The translations under genes and the position numbers were made by a program. The notes beneath the pieces were generated by a model, which was not told the origin of the DNA, searched no databases, and saw nothing but the letters and a program-made list of their open reading frames with translations. Below, piece by piece: positions 32,200 through 42,545 of a stretch of DNA of 64,000 nt. The stretch covers positions 666,604-730,603 of the forward strand of contig MNCI01013583.1 of NCBI GenBank assembly GCA_015680685.1. Reading direction: 5' to 3'. The first letter of the stretch is position 1, and each line of letters begins with the position of its first letter. Origin of the DNA: Gnetum montanum. Taxonomy: Eukaryota; Streptophyta; Gnetopsida; Gnetales; Gnetaceae.

Positions 32200-34585
32200 T
32201 GCATGGGTTGTTTGTACATTTAAGGGAATTTGGATTGATGGTGGCTCATGACATGTTTGAGAGGTGGATGGTGTAGGATTGACAGTCACAGATACTTGCA
32301 GATGTTTAGAGGGACTAGCTAGCCTAAAAAATTGATGTTTTAGATTTTTTCTTAGAATCACTTGAGTTGGCATCTATATGTAATTTCACAACTCCTATGG
32401 AATTATTCTATTATGGCTATGGAGGGATTTTTTCCTTGCATTGATGGAGTATGTGACAAAGGATTTGAGGTATGAGGTTAAGGTTATTGAGGATAATAAC
32501 AAGAATTAGATTTAGCTTGTAAAGTGGCAAAGCTATGGTACTTTGGTGGATAATATTGATGAGTAGAGACATGTGCATTACAGCCATTAGATAATATAGG
32601 TTGTTAGGCATAGTATCCATAGGGATTGAATTTCTTGTAAGGGTATTATTACCTTTGTGGTGGCATCCTTCATAACTATGGGTTTTTCTACTATTGATAG
32701 TACTTTTGAGGTTGTAAAAAAACCCTACTTGGATAGTATTGTTACTAGTGATAGGGTTACTAATAGTTGACTTAAGGATAAAAAACCTATTGGTTGTGTA
32801 CCTATTAAAAAATTTTGAGTTAAAGACACAAATCCTAGACTTCTAAAGATATGACATTATAGGACAATAATTCTTTTGATGTTCATATTACCAAATGTTA
32901 CAACCATCCCTTTGACTCAAGGTTTGTAAGCTCTTCAACTATAGTTGCTTTTCCTTTCTATTGGTAGTAGTCCCTTCCTATATCTTTTTACTTTCTTTTG
33001 TCTTTGTCCTTGAATCTTCCTTGTTTTACATTCTCCTTCCTAACCTTGAGCATTGTTTGAATTTTCTCATCTATTAATTCCTATAATTTGTTAACATTTA
33101 TTGAGATTTTAATAGTTGATTTTTGTGAGAAAGGTTTTTCTTTTCAGAAATTCCTTCATTGCCACTTGATTAATTAATCTTTGAATTCAATGGGCTCTCA
33201 TCTTTGATATTATCCCTTAGGCATAGATCCCATGAGTTTCTCTTAGTTTGTTTTTGAGTCCATATACAATATGGTGTAACTATTTCCTTTGAGAGATGCA
33301 ATGATCTAAGCATTTGTGTAGTAGAAAATAATGCCTACTCAAGGCTACATCAAGGGATTCATGATTGTCTTGTTTCTATCCCTAGATCTACTTTCTCAAA
33401 TTAAACACTTGAAAGTATGTTTGATACTTTTCATTAAATAGATCCAACATTGTACTCTACCTTCTAATGGATTTTGGCTCCAACGATTGGTACTAACCTT
33501 TAGGTTCTTTGATGAGTGTCCTTAAAAAAAGTTTCAGCTTTTGCTATTCATTCTCCATATTTTGTAGCACATAGACATCATAGAAGGCATGCAAGTATTA
33601 TTATGGATCTATGTTATAGCCTTTCTCAAACATAGAAATTTTATTCATATGTATCTATTTGATTTTACTCTCCATCTAATGCCTAGGAATGGATACTACC
33701 TCTCAAATATTGATCATGCTCATGGAAGCAAGGAATGGTTCATCATCCTTGTCATGATGGTGTCTTCTTTGGTATTATTTATTATGCCTTTATTCATGTT
33801 TTTGCCTAGGCTCTTTCTTAAATCTACCATCTCTTTTGTCATTCTTACTATTGTCTCTTTTATGATCTCTACTAGGTCTATGATTATACCTTTGCTTTTT
33901 TGGATAGGTTTACCATTGTTAGAGTTGATAATGAAAATCAGAAGGATGAAGATGAGGAACTTGAAGAGTTATGATAGCTTGCTCTCCTTTGTTGATCCCT
34001 TTGATGCTATTTTGATTGTCTACTAAAGGACATTGGCCTTTAGGCCATCTTTGTATTGGATCTAGGTTTTCCCTTGCCTTGGTTGCTAGCTAAGATTAAA
34101 CATAGTCATGGATAATTGATGTCGTCTCTACTAAGGATGGAGGATTTTGACAATGAGATTAACCAAATTGATAATTAGTATCCTCCTTCTTTAACTATGA
34201 TATCAATAAAATGGGTAGCCTTCTTCATCTTGAAAGCTTCATGGTTCTTTCATAGTTGGGACTTAGAGGGCTAGGAGGACCTAGATTTTTCATCAATTAC
34301 TTTGTAGTCTGGAGCTACTACTTGAAGTTTCATCTTCGTCAATGCTATTATGATCATCAATGAAATTGAAGGATCAAGTGACAGTAAAATGTCACCTTCT
34401 ATATTCCTCCATCATAGTTATTCTTCTTGATGAAGAATGAATGTGTAATTTGAATACTATGGATCTAGATGATGGTAGAAAATATTTAATTATTACAATA
34501 CTTCATCTCAATTCTTAATAATTTGCTCACATTCCCTTGTCAAATGATTAGTAGGTGGGAAATCTACCTTACGAGAAGAAGACAT
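32200..34585 (-). pseudogene. gag, element B2
   Basis: Begins MSSSRKVDFPPTNHLTRECE at 34585 and continues with YTFILHQEE and IEGDILLSLDPS, the N-terminal block also seen in elements A and D. The middle is charged but badly broken. The zinc knuckle (about 32880-32915) keeps C-x2-(Cys to Trp)-x3-H-x4-C, with a stop at the Gln position. The Pro-rich tail is barely recognisable. It is the most decayed gag copy here. Confidence 0.6.
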
Positions 34586-34714
34586 CTTATAATTGATAAG
34601 TATATCTTGAATAAAATATTATTATTTTTACATGATAATTCCTTTTGCTTCTTATAATGTTTTTAAATAATTCTTGCTATCTAAAACATTAGCACCAGTT
34701 CTAGGTAGTGCTAA

Positions 34715-35560
34715 TGATGAGTGGTAGAGTAGATCTTATGCCCAACCATACACTTCACAATTGTCAATGTGCAATCTAATCGAATTTTGTGAACTTCGAC
34801 TAGTATAGATGTTTAGATAGCTAAACATTAAATTAGTGATTAATGTCCTCCTAATCATGCTTATGTAGGCTTAATTTAGATAGTTAAGTGTGATTGAGGT
34901 ATATGATCAAAGTATTATTCTTAAAATATTAAAATTCTGAACTGATTAATCTAAGTGCAAAACAAATCTAGCCTAGCTTAGGCATGGAGCACTTATTTCC
35001 AACTTGTCGTACATGTCTTGAACATACATCAATCTTGCATGGTTATAAAGTTCCCATTGTTGGGTATACCAAGTGGTACACTACTAGGATTACTAAATGT
35101 TAACCTTTTTATTTGCAAAGTTGGTCCTACTAATGAGATTTAATGAAGCACGATGAAAGTAAATTACAATTAAAGAAATTAGAAAGCTAAGCCAAGTGCT
35201 ACAATAAAGGAAATAGATTTTTATTTTATTACCATCATGAAAATGTTTTTAGGTACATGAGCATTTAAATAAAATTTTGGTTTACATTGTGGGTACTTAG
35301 TCAATAATTCTAACATTTGCGACAATAAATTGATAGAGTCTACCTAGATTGTTGACCATATGATGTCATAAATGTGGTGGATACATGCATTTATGTAGGC
35401 ATTTATGGATTGAATGTCACATCCTAGAGGAAAATTGAATAGGATATCCCAATAAATGCCTACATCCTATTCAATTCTTAAAACTAAAATAGAAGTTGAT
35501 CTTATGCTTTAGCCCATAAAACTTAAATTCTTATCTTAGTCATCTTACTTCATCTTAGGT
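34715..35560 (-). repeat. Element B2 5' LTR
   Basis: The left (inner) edge reads TGATGAGTGGTAGAG, then CCCAACCATACACTTC, a decayed form of the element A edge. Two interlocking inverted repeats with 12 bp arms lie at 35395-35406/35452-35463 and 35434-35445/35464-35475. The right boundary is uncertain because copia-like sequence follows. Confidence 0.55.
35395..35475. repeat. Two interlocking 12 bp inverted repeats
   Basis: GTAGGCATTTAT (35395-35406) pairs with ATAAATGCCTAC (35452-35463), and ATTGAATAGGAT (35434-35445) pairs with ATCCTATTCAAT (35464-35475). All arms match perfectly. They occupy the U3 side of the element B2 LTR. Confidence 0.75.
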
Positions 35561-36840
35561 GTTGGGAGTTTGATGATTATCATTGTTTATTTTTCTTAGG
35601 TTGTTCGACCTATGGGAAGGTTCATTAATGTTAGAAGTGATGAATTTTCTATGCTCTAAACTTCCTAACTTCGGTCAATCAACCTTTAGCAAGGTTAGTT
35701 AACCTTTGGCAAGATTAGTTGACCTGAAGAGTTATTTTTTTCTAGACTTGTTGTCAATATGGCTTGGTTGACCAAGGTTCAGTCAACCTATTATTAGGTT
35801 GATTTACTATAGATTTTTTGATCGATCTAACAAGTAATGTAATACCTTCTAAACTTTGCCAACTCCCAAGAATAATGGCAATTCATTCATGGTACCATTT
35901 TTCTTGAAGATCTTAGTGAACTATATGTATTTTGGCATTTCAAATCACTAATTCAATTAGCAATATTTCCTTATATATACATATGACAAAAGCATCTTAT
36001 TTTTAAAGATGATAAATAGAAAATACATGAAAATAGACATTTCATGCAAAATCTCAAGCTCTCCTTAAGCTTATGACTCCCTCTTTTTTTCTTCCTCCTG
36101 ATTTTTTTTTAATTGTGTCTATTCCCCTTATTTGGAATCTGAAAGAAAGATAGAAGTGAATGCTCTCAAGATACAAGGATGATCTTGAAGAGGGATGAGT
36201 TGATACGGAAATAAGAAACAAAGATAAAAAAAGGTTTAGCATGTTATTAGAATAACATCATTACAAAATAATGTTATTTTACATTGAGATTAGGACATGT
36301 GGAGATAACAAAAAGACTATAAACAAATTAAATAAGCTTGAAATAAAAGTACTACACCAATATATTAATTGAAGGACTTGTAGCAAGTATCAAAAGCACT
36401 ACAAAATATGAAATCAAGATTAGAGCTTGTAGGAATATCACAACTATAGATGAGTTGATACTTATACAGAAAAGAGCATAATAGAGTTCCACTATATTAA
36501 TATGAGCTTAAAGCTCAGAAATAATAATTTGTCAATGTATATCAAATGATATGAAAAACATACGATTAACTAGAATGCACTTATAGACTATTCTTTTTAA
36601 AGGAAAATTCTCAACATGCCTAATGTAGATTGAGGTACTTATGTAACTATATTAGTTGGGACATGGATGAACTACCAAACCTTTCTTGATTTCTTCAAAG
36701 CGATTGGATGGAAGTGACTTTATTAAAATGTTTGCAAGTTAACTTTCTAATTTGATGTACTCAATGTCAATCTTTCCTTCTCAAACTTTCTCTAGGATGA
36801 AGTAGTGTATTATCTTAATTTGTTTGGTTGTAGAGTGTAT
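35561..36840 (-). mobile_element. Copia fragment: RNase H end, polypurine tract and part of LTR
   Basis: On the minus strand, 36830-36665 encodes the end of a Ty1/copia RNase H: KIIHYFILEKV, EGKIDIEYIKLES, LANILIKSLPSNRFEEIKKG, matching the usual HFIRE..G.I.L.YV.T..Q.ADI.TK.L form. A polypurine tract lies at 36075-36110 on the minus strand. LTR-like sequence with repeated TTGGTCAACC/GGTTGACC words follows to the left. The element is cut at about 36840, where element C starts in the opposite direction. Confidence 0.7.
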
Positions 36841-36849
36841 TATCTCAAA

Positions 36850-37315
36850 CTGAACGCCACCTCAGATTCGCACTATGATGTTAACTCATGATCTTTCTGA
36901 TTGGATCAAGGCCAGCAAACTTCTCACTAAGAGATTTGACTTAGAAAGTCCTCTTATTTACTTATAGATCATTAGACATGAGCCATGTAAGGCTCTTCTT
37001 GATTCTGGTTTTAGTGTCTATCTCATCTCCCATGACATGTACAAGGCCTAGAACCTATCACCTCTCAAGTAGAGCAACATCCATTTGGAATTGGTAGACT
37101 AATCAATCACTATTCCATTGGGATTAGTGGAGGACATTGTGATCATAGTTTGTGGGTGGTCCTATCCTACTGATTTTCTAGTGATCAAGGTAGAAAAATG
37201 GAAAGGCGACTTCCCCATCATTATGGGAAGGGCTTGGTTAAGCACTGTTGATGCACGAATGGGCATAAGGAACCTCTCCTTGGAACTCTCTAAGCAAAAT
37301 GAATTTGGATGATTA
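36850..37315 (+). pseudogene. Retropepsin-like protease, element C
   Basis: The active site ALLDSGFSVYLIS keeps the catalytic Asp-Ser-Gly. Upstream is LSDWIKASKLLTKRFDLESP, the same lead-in as in element A. The C-terminal part GWSYPTDFLVIKVEK, GDFPIIMGRAWLSTVDARMG matches elements B and B2. Stops, mostly TAG at expected Gln or Trp, break it. Confidence 0.8.
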
Positions 37316-37890
37316 GAGAAAAAGCATATTCCATGCATCATGTATAGTAATAACGAGTGTAATTACATGTAGAAAATTTAGTCCATTAAGAGTAAATTCA
37401 TTAAAGCATGCAATTAGTGTGCACATGAAACAGATATCCAAAGGTTCCTATATGTAGCAGCCACAAAATAAGAGGGCAACCAGTGGCTGATAGCTAACTT
37501 TGATAATAACACACTATGTATGAAACCTATTGAGTGCCTAAAATGTGCCTATGTCGAAACCATGGATGAACTTAAGCAAGTTCATCACTAAGTCTCTCAT
37601 GATGAAGATGATGATACCTGTTGGAGAGAGTTGGAAATCCCTAATAATTTCAAGCAAGAGCCCCTAGAGTTAAAGACTCTACCAACCAGCATGGAGTATG
37701 CATTTTTAAACAATGGCAAGTTAGTTATCATCAATGCGAATCTTGCTCTTGAACAAAAAGACAAGTTGTTAAAGGTAGTTAACAAATGACCAACAACCTT
37801 TGCTTAGTCATATCCTAAGCTAACTAAAATTGATCCAAGGATATGCTAGCATCACTTTTACACCAACCTAGCTAGGAAGCCAAGAAGGCA
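37316..37890 (+). pseudogene. Protease to reverse transcriptase linker, element C
   Basis: A broken frame with recognisable pieces (CMKPIECLKCAYVETMDELK, PLELKTLPTSMEYAFLNNGK) of the kind that precede Athila reverse transcriptase. This is where elements B and B2 diverge. Confidence 0.55.
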
Positions 37891-38640
37891 GTCATAAAGG
37901 CTATTAAATCCCAAGTTGAACCAAATCATCAAAGAGGCTATAGAACAACTCCTCAAGGTAGGGTTCATCTATCCCATCGTGGATAGTGAGTGGGTTATCT
38001 CACTCGTAATTGTGCCAAAGAAAGATGGTAAGTGGTGGGTCTATATCGACTTTAGGCTATTGAATATGACAACATTTAAAGATCATTTTCCATTACCATT
38101 TGTGGACCAAGTGTTGGACACCATATTTAGGCATTGTTATTATAGCTTCTTGGATGATTATAGTGGCTATAATCAAATCCAAATTACACCAGAAGATCAA
38201 GAGAAGATAGCATTCATGAGTCCCTAGTGGATTTTTGCATATTGCAAAATGTCGTTCGGTCTATGTAATGCCCCTACAACATTTCAACATTTGGTCCTTA
38301 GCTTTTTTCAACAATAGGTTGGTAGTGGGGTAGAAGTCTTTATGGATGACTTTTCTACCTATAGGGCTACATCTAAGCAAGCCCTGGATCACCTTGAGCA
38401 AGTACTGAAAAGATGTTTTGAAACAAGCCTTAGGTTCAATTGGTAGAAAAGCCATTTAATGATCCAGGAGGGCATAGTATTAGGGCATCAAATTTGGAAA
38501 AAAGGGATTGAGGTAGACCTGGAAAAGATAAGGGTCATCCAAGGAATCACATGCCAACCAGAGATAGTCAAAGATGTCTAATCATTCCTTGGACACACTG
38601 GCTACTACCAGCAGTTCATAGAGAATTTCTCTAAGATTTC
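37891..38640 (+). pseudogene. Athila-type reverse transcriptase, element C
   Basis: Motifs in order: IIKEAIEQLLKVGFIYPI, SLVIVPKKDGKWWVYIDFR, FPLPFVDQVLD, YYSFLDDYSGYNQIQITPED, MSFGLCNAPTTFQ, and the catalytic VFMDDFSTY with both Asp residues present (FMDDF at 38339-38353). Then VLGHQIWKKGIEVDLEKI and SFLGHTGYYQQFIENFSKIS follow. The catalytic centre is intact but stops at about 38226, 38316, 38446 and 38579 disrupt the frame. The YSGYNQI form is typical of Athila. Confidence 0.88.
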
Positions 38641-39150
38641 AAAGCTGTTGGTTAAGCTTACAAAGAAAGATGATCCATTCATTTGGATCAAGGAGTGCAA
38701 ACATGCATTCCAACTATTAAAAGAAAAGCTTGTAGAAAATATAATTCTACAGGCACTAGGCTGGTCTAGACCATTTCATAGAATGACAGATGCATCTAAT
38801 TATGTCTTGAGAGACGTGCTTACACAGTTTGATGATAAGAAACATCCATATTACATCCACTGTGTGAGCTGAAGCATTATGGGTGCATAGTTGAATTACA
38901 ACACAACTAAGAAAGAACTGATGGCAGTGGTGTACACTCTTGAAAGGTTTAGGAACTATGTGCTTAGCTACAAATTTTTTGTGCACACAGATCATAGTGT
39001 CATTCGCTTTCTAATGAATAAGCCAATAGTGAGCCCCTGTATCATATGATGACTGGTGAATTTGATTTCACAATGGTAGATTAGAATGGGACTGAGAATA
39101 TGGTTGTTGACCATCTCTCTTGGTTAAGATGGGATAATAAAGAGGAGGAG
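38641..39150 (+). pseudogene. Athila-type RNase H, element C
   Basis: KLLVKLTKKDDPFIWIKECK, HAFQLLKEKL, then TDASNYVLRDVLTQ, TKKELMAVVYTLERFRNYVL and FVHTDHSVIRFLMNKPIVSP. The Asp of TDAS and the ELMAVVYTLERFR helix residues are kept. Stops appear after the YIHCVS segment and near the end. Confidence 0.85.
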
Positions 39151-40540
39151 AGTTTGCTCTCTGATCAATTTTCATATGAACTCCTCTTTATAGGAGCAAT
39201 AAATGACCAAGTGCCTGCTGAATCAAAATGATATGATGACATCCTCACTTACCTTCTCACTTAGGAGATGCCACAAGATCTAGACTTTAGAAAGAAATAA
39301 TAGTTTCTTCATCAAGTAAAATTCTTTATGGAAGTCAATGGAAATCTTTATAAGGTGTGCGTCGATGGCCTGGTTTTTGGTGTGTCCCTGATGCTGATCA
39401 ATTGCACATTCTCCAAGATGCTCATGAAGGACCTTGCGAAGGTCAATATTTAGGGAGGTGTATGATCATAAAAATCTTGATGGCAAGATACTATTGACCT
39501 ATAATCTTTAGAGATGTCCACCAATTTTTTTGATCTTGTGAATGCTGTTAACAAAATGGTGGGATGACTACATGAATTGAGGGTCCTCAATAGTGGATTC
39601 AACCATTGAAGCCCTTTAACATATGGAGCATAGACTTCATGGGTCCCATCACACCCGTGTCCAATGGAAAGGCTTATATTATCATAGTAGTTGATTACTG
39701 CACTGAATAAGTAGAGGTAGCAACCGTTACTAATTGTACATCATCCACTACTACTTGATTTATACAAAAAAATGTTGTAAATAGGTTTGGAGTGCCATGT
39801 GCATTGATTTTTAACAATGAAACCCATTTTATAGGTGTCACTTTTCAAAAGTTGATGCAACACTTGGGGGTTGAACATAAATTAACAACACTTTATCATC
39901 CCCAACCCAACAGTTAAGTAGAGGTAACTAATAGGGAGATCACAAAGATTCTAACAAGAACTATAAGCAAATATAGGAGAAACTGGAGCATAAAACTCAA
40001 CGATGTCCTTTGGGCCTATTACTTGACATAGAAACTCCCTATTAGCTACTCTTCTTATGAGATAGTGTATGAAAAACTTCTAATGCTCCCAATTTAATTT
40101 GAGGTCCATACACTATCAATAGCTTGTGAACTAAACCTTAACCTAAGTCTAGCAAAAAAAGAAAAATTGATCAACCTCAAAATGCTATACGAAAATAGAC
40201 TAATGGTCCTATCTTTGAATGAAGTATACAAGGCATTCAACAAACAATGACATGACCTTAAAATACGGAAAGTGAAATTTCAATCAGGAGATAAGGTTCT
40301 CTATTGGAATCCCACACATGTATCCTAGAAAAAAAAGTTCCAAACATTATGGAAGGGACCTTATATAATTGATGAAATCTTTCCTTCTAGGGCCATGACC
40401 ATATACAAACTTGAAAGCCCAAATAAAAAGTAGTTGGTCAACATGCAATAAGTAAAGCTTTTCCATGAGCCCAAGCAAGCGAGTGCAACAAATACCTTAA
40501 TGGATGGACAACCATGCTTAATTTTTTAGGTCTCCTCCTT
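39151..40540 (+). pseudogene. Athila-type integrase, badly disrupted (element C)
   Basis: Integrase words are spread over several frames: a zinc-finger region near 39400-39560, the core near 39600-39950 with VDYCTE, the GLECHVH/LTMKPIL stretch in place of RALISDGGTHF, and a region matching YHPQANGQAEVTNREI near 39893-39945. The C-terminal region is clearest around 40000-40330. This copy has more stops than the element A integrase but no large gap, and it was used to find what is missing there. Confidence 0.75.
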
Positions 40541-40543
40541 CCA

Positions 40544-40566
40544 ACTCAGTCATGGGGGAGATGGCC
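40544..40566 (+). other. Internal polypurine-tract-like motif, element C
   Basis: ACTCAGTCATGGGGGAGATG lies at the end of the integrase region, 6.4 kb before the 3' LTR. The true 3' tract at 47015-47030 reads TTCAGTCATGGGGGTA. The shared 13-base core TCAGTCATGGGGG points to a duplicated priming motif. Confidence 0.5.
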
Positions 40567-42545
40567 ATCTGTGCTAATCATCCATATGACTCCTCTTTTT
40601 TTTTTTGTTTTTTACATTTTTGATTTTGTAAGTTATTTATTTTATACCTTTTTGATTTGCAAAATTTTTCCTATTTTTACATCATTTTTTATTTTACACC
40701 ATCATTAGTACATTTGAATCTTTCTTGGATATTTTACACTTTCTTATATATTTTACTTTGTTTTGTTTAAGTGTGATTTTCAAATTTTTGCTAATAAACA
40801 TGCTTTGTGCCAACAAGATATAGTGGTGCTATAGCTATTACTAATGGTGGTTTGTGCTCAATGTTTTGTTTGCGAATGTTTGGTTTCTATTTTTAAATTT
40901 TTGTATTGATGGCTCAATCATGGTTTTTTTTTCATGGAACAAGCAATGAGTCCACAACATCCATCCATTCACAAACTCTATGGTTTTCCTTGTTTTGGAA
41001 GTTTGAGGTCCCTTTCATTAAATTAACTTTTAATACATTTGTGACCTTAGTAGTTTTTGAAATTGGGAAAGATTCAAAGGTTTGTACAGGCTGTGACTTC
41101 AAGGGGACTCAATATTCTCTGTCATTTTCTACTTACTTGGGTGCTTGAGTATTTTTCTAGACTTCTTACCATTCCTTGTGCACCAATAAAAGGAAGTCAA
41201 ATAATGTCTTTGCATGTGTGGTTCCCAGCCAAAAGAAAAAAAAACATGATGGGAATTCAACCCACACCCCTTAGATAAATAAATAGGCTACAAGCACTAG
41301 TTATGGGACTAGAAAGACATGTTACCCATGCCTGAAGATCCCCTCTAACTAAGGTCATCTCTCACTTCCTATTTCTCTTTTCTTATCTTTATGAAATGGT
41401 GGTTGTTCTATGGGAGCACTCTTGTGTCTCGAGGAGGTGGATTGATCTTGGAGTGGTGATGCGAAGTTACTAAAAGAGGTTGGTTTTGATCTGGACTAAG
41501 GATGGATCTTCTTAGGTCATTTTAAACACAAACTCCACAAGGGACTTATGACCTCAATTTGGAATTCCATTCCATCTTCTCCATCATCCATGTCTTGGTC
41601 TAATGTACTTGAATTCTTAGGTAGAATTTTCTAAGTTTTTGTCCTTAACTTCCATTGACCATTAATCACCTATGGGGCCCATGGACTTCTTAGGTTGAGG
41701 TTATGCAAGGGAAAATAAGGCATGTGCCTACTATGGGGAGGATTCGCTTACATATCCCTTGGTTGGGTTCATTAAGCATCTTATCCTTAGGCATGCTTGC
41801 GATTAGCATCTTTCATACATCCATCTTCTGCATCACACCATGTGCTCCTTTACATATTTTGTTCATTAAACATGTTATCTATCAAATTTTTCATTTTTTG
41901 AGCTTTCAAACATCCTCTTCAATGATTTCCTCATATTCTTGGCTTTTCTAGGACTCCATGGATCCCAATTTCATTGAAAAATTCCTTGTATTTTTTAAGA
42001 TATTCAAGTTTCAAAATTTTGCCTATGGCCTTTATATATGGGGTTGTGTCGACGAAGCAGACCCATATACGAGGCCTTGTCAACGTAAGGGAAAATTTCT
42101 ATATATATGTGTGACCCCACTTGGAAAATTTTACATTTTCTCACAAATGTTAGGGGAGTTTTTTAAATTTTTAGAGCCGAGAACCTTCTAGAGCCCATAA
42201 GTTCCTAACCATTTATCCAAATCACTCTATTCTTTAACCCTACAATTACCAGAGGTAAGCTCTTCATCGTGGGCGCAGCAAATGTGCCATTATTGATAGA
42301 AATTTTTTTGCCTTTTTTATTAACTCCCACAAAGGTTTAACTAAGAAATCAACTATTAAACACCAAATTATAAGAGTTAAACCTTTCCAATAAGCTTCGA
42401 TGACATTTACAATAAATAATTAATAAAATAATCAATCTGCCATGGTCCAACCTTAGCCAAAGTGTAACTAACTAATAAGATAAGGTATTCAAAACTTTAA
42501 AATTACACATTATATATACTAATTCATGGATGTGTTGTGACCATA
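40567..42545 (+). other. Element C linker, non-coding
   Basis: T-rich sequence without a conserved frame, holding the antisense tRNA-like segment (41215-41320) and sequence shared with the element A linker. It may serve as a leader for the ORF that follows. Confidence 0.5.
41215..41320 (-). repeat. tRNA/SINE-like segment antisense to element C
   Basis: On the minus strand CATAACTAGTGCTTGTAGCC (A-box-like) is followed about 30 bp later by GGGTTGAATTCCC (B-box-like) and then a run of nine T, a typical Pol III stop. The same segment is present in the element A linker. Confidence 0.45.

Larger units (their letters stand above)
30700..35560 (-). mobile_element. Element B2: second Athila-like derivative without RT, RNase H and integrase
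   Basis: Minus-strand order: LTR (34715 to about 35560), decayed primer site, gag (34585 to about 32200), protease (32190-31720), post-protease segment (31700-31300), internal polypurine motif (31200-31230) and non-coding tail (to 30700). It matches element B part for part and, like it, lacks reverse transcriptase, RNase H and integrase. Its 3' LTR is lost at the junction with element G. Confidence 0.65.

Noticed and set aside
33589-34026. 145-codon hydrophobic frame on the plus strand
   Set aside because: It is the complement of the element B2 gag; the His/Glu/Arg-rich gag sequence reads as hydrophobic residues on the other strand.
36054-36242. Leu/Ser-rich 62-codon minus-strand frame
   Set aside because: It lies in the polypurine and 3' region of a copia fragment and has no coding relatives.
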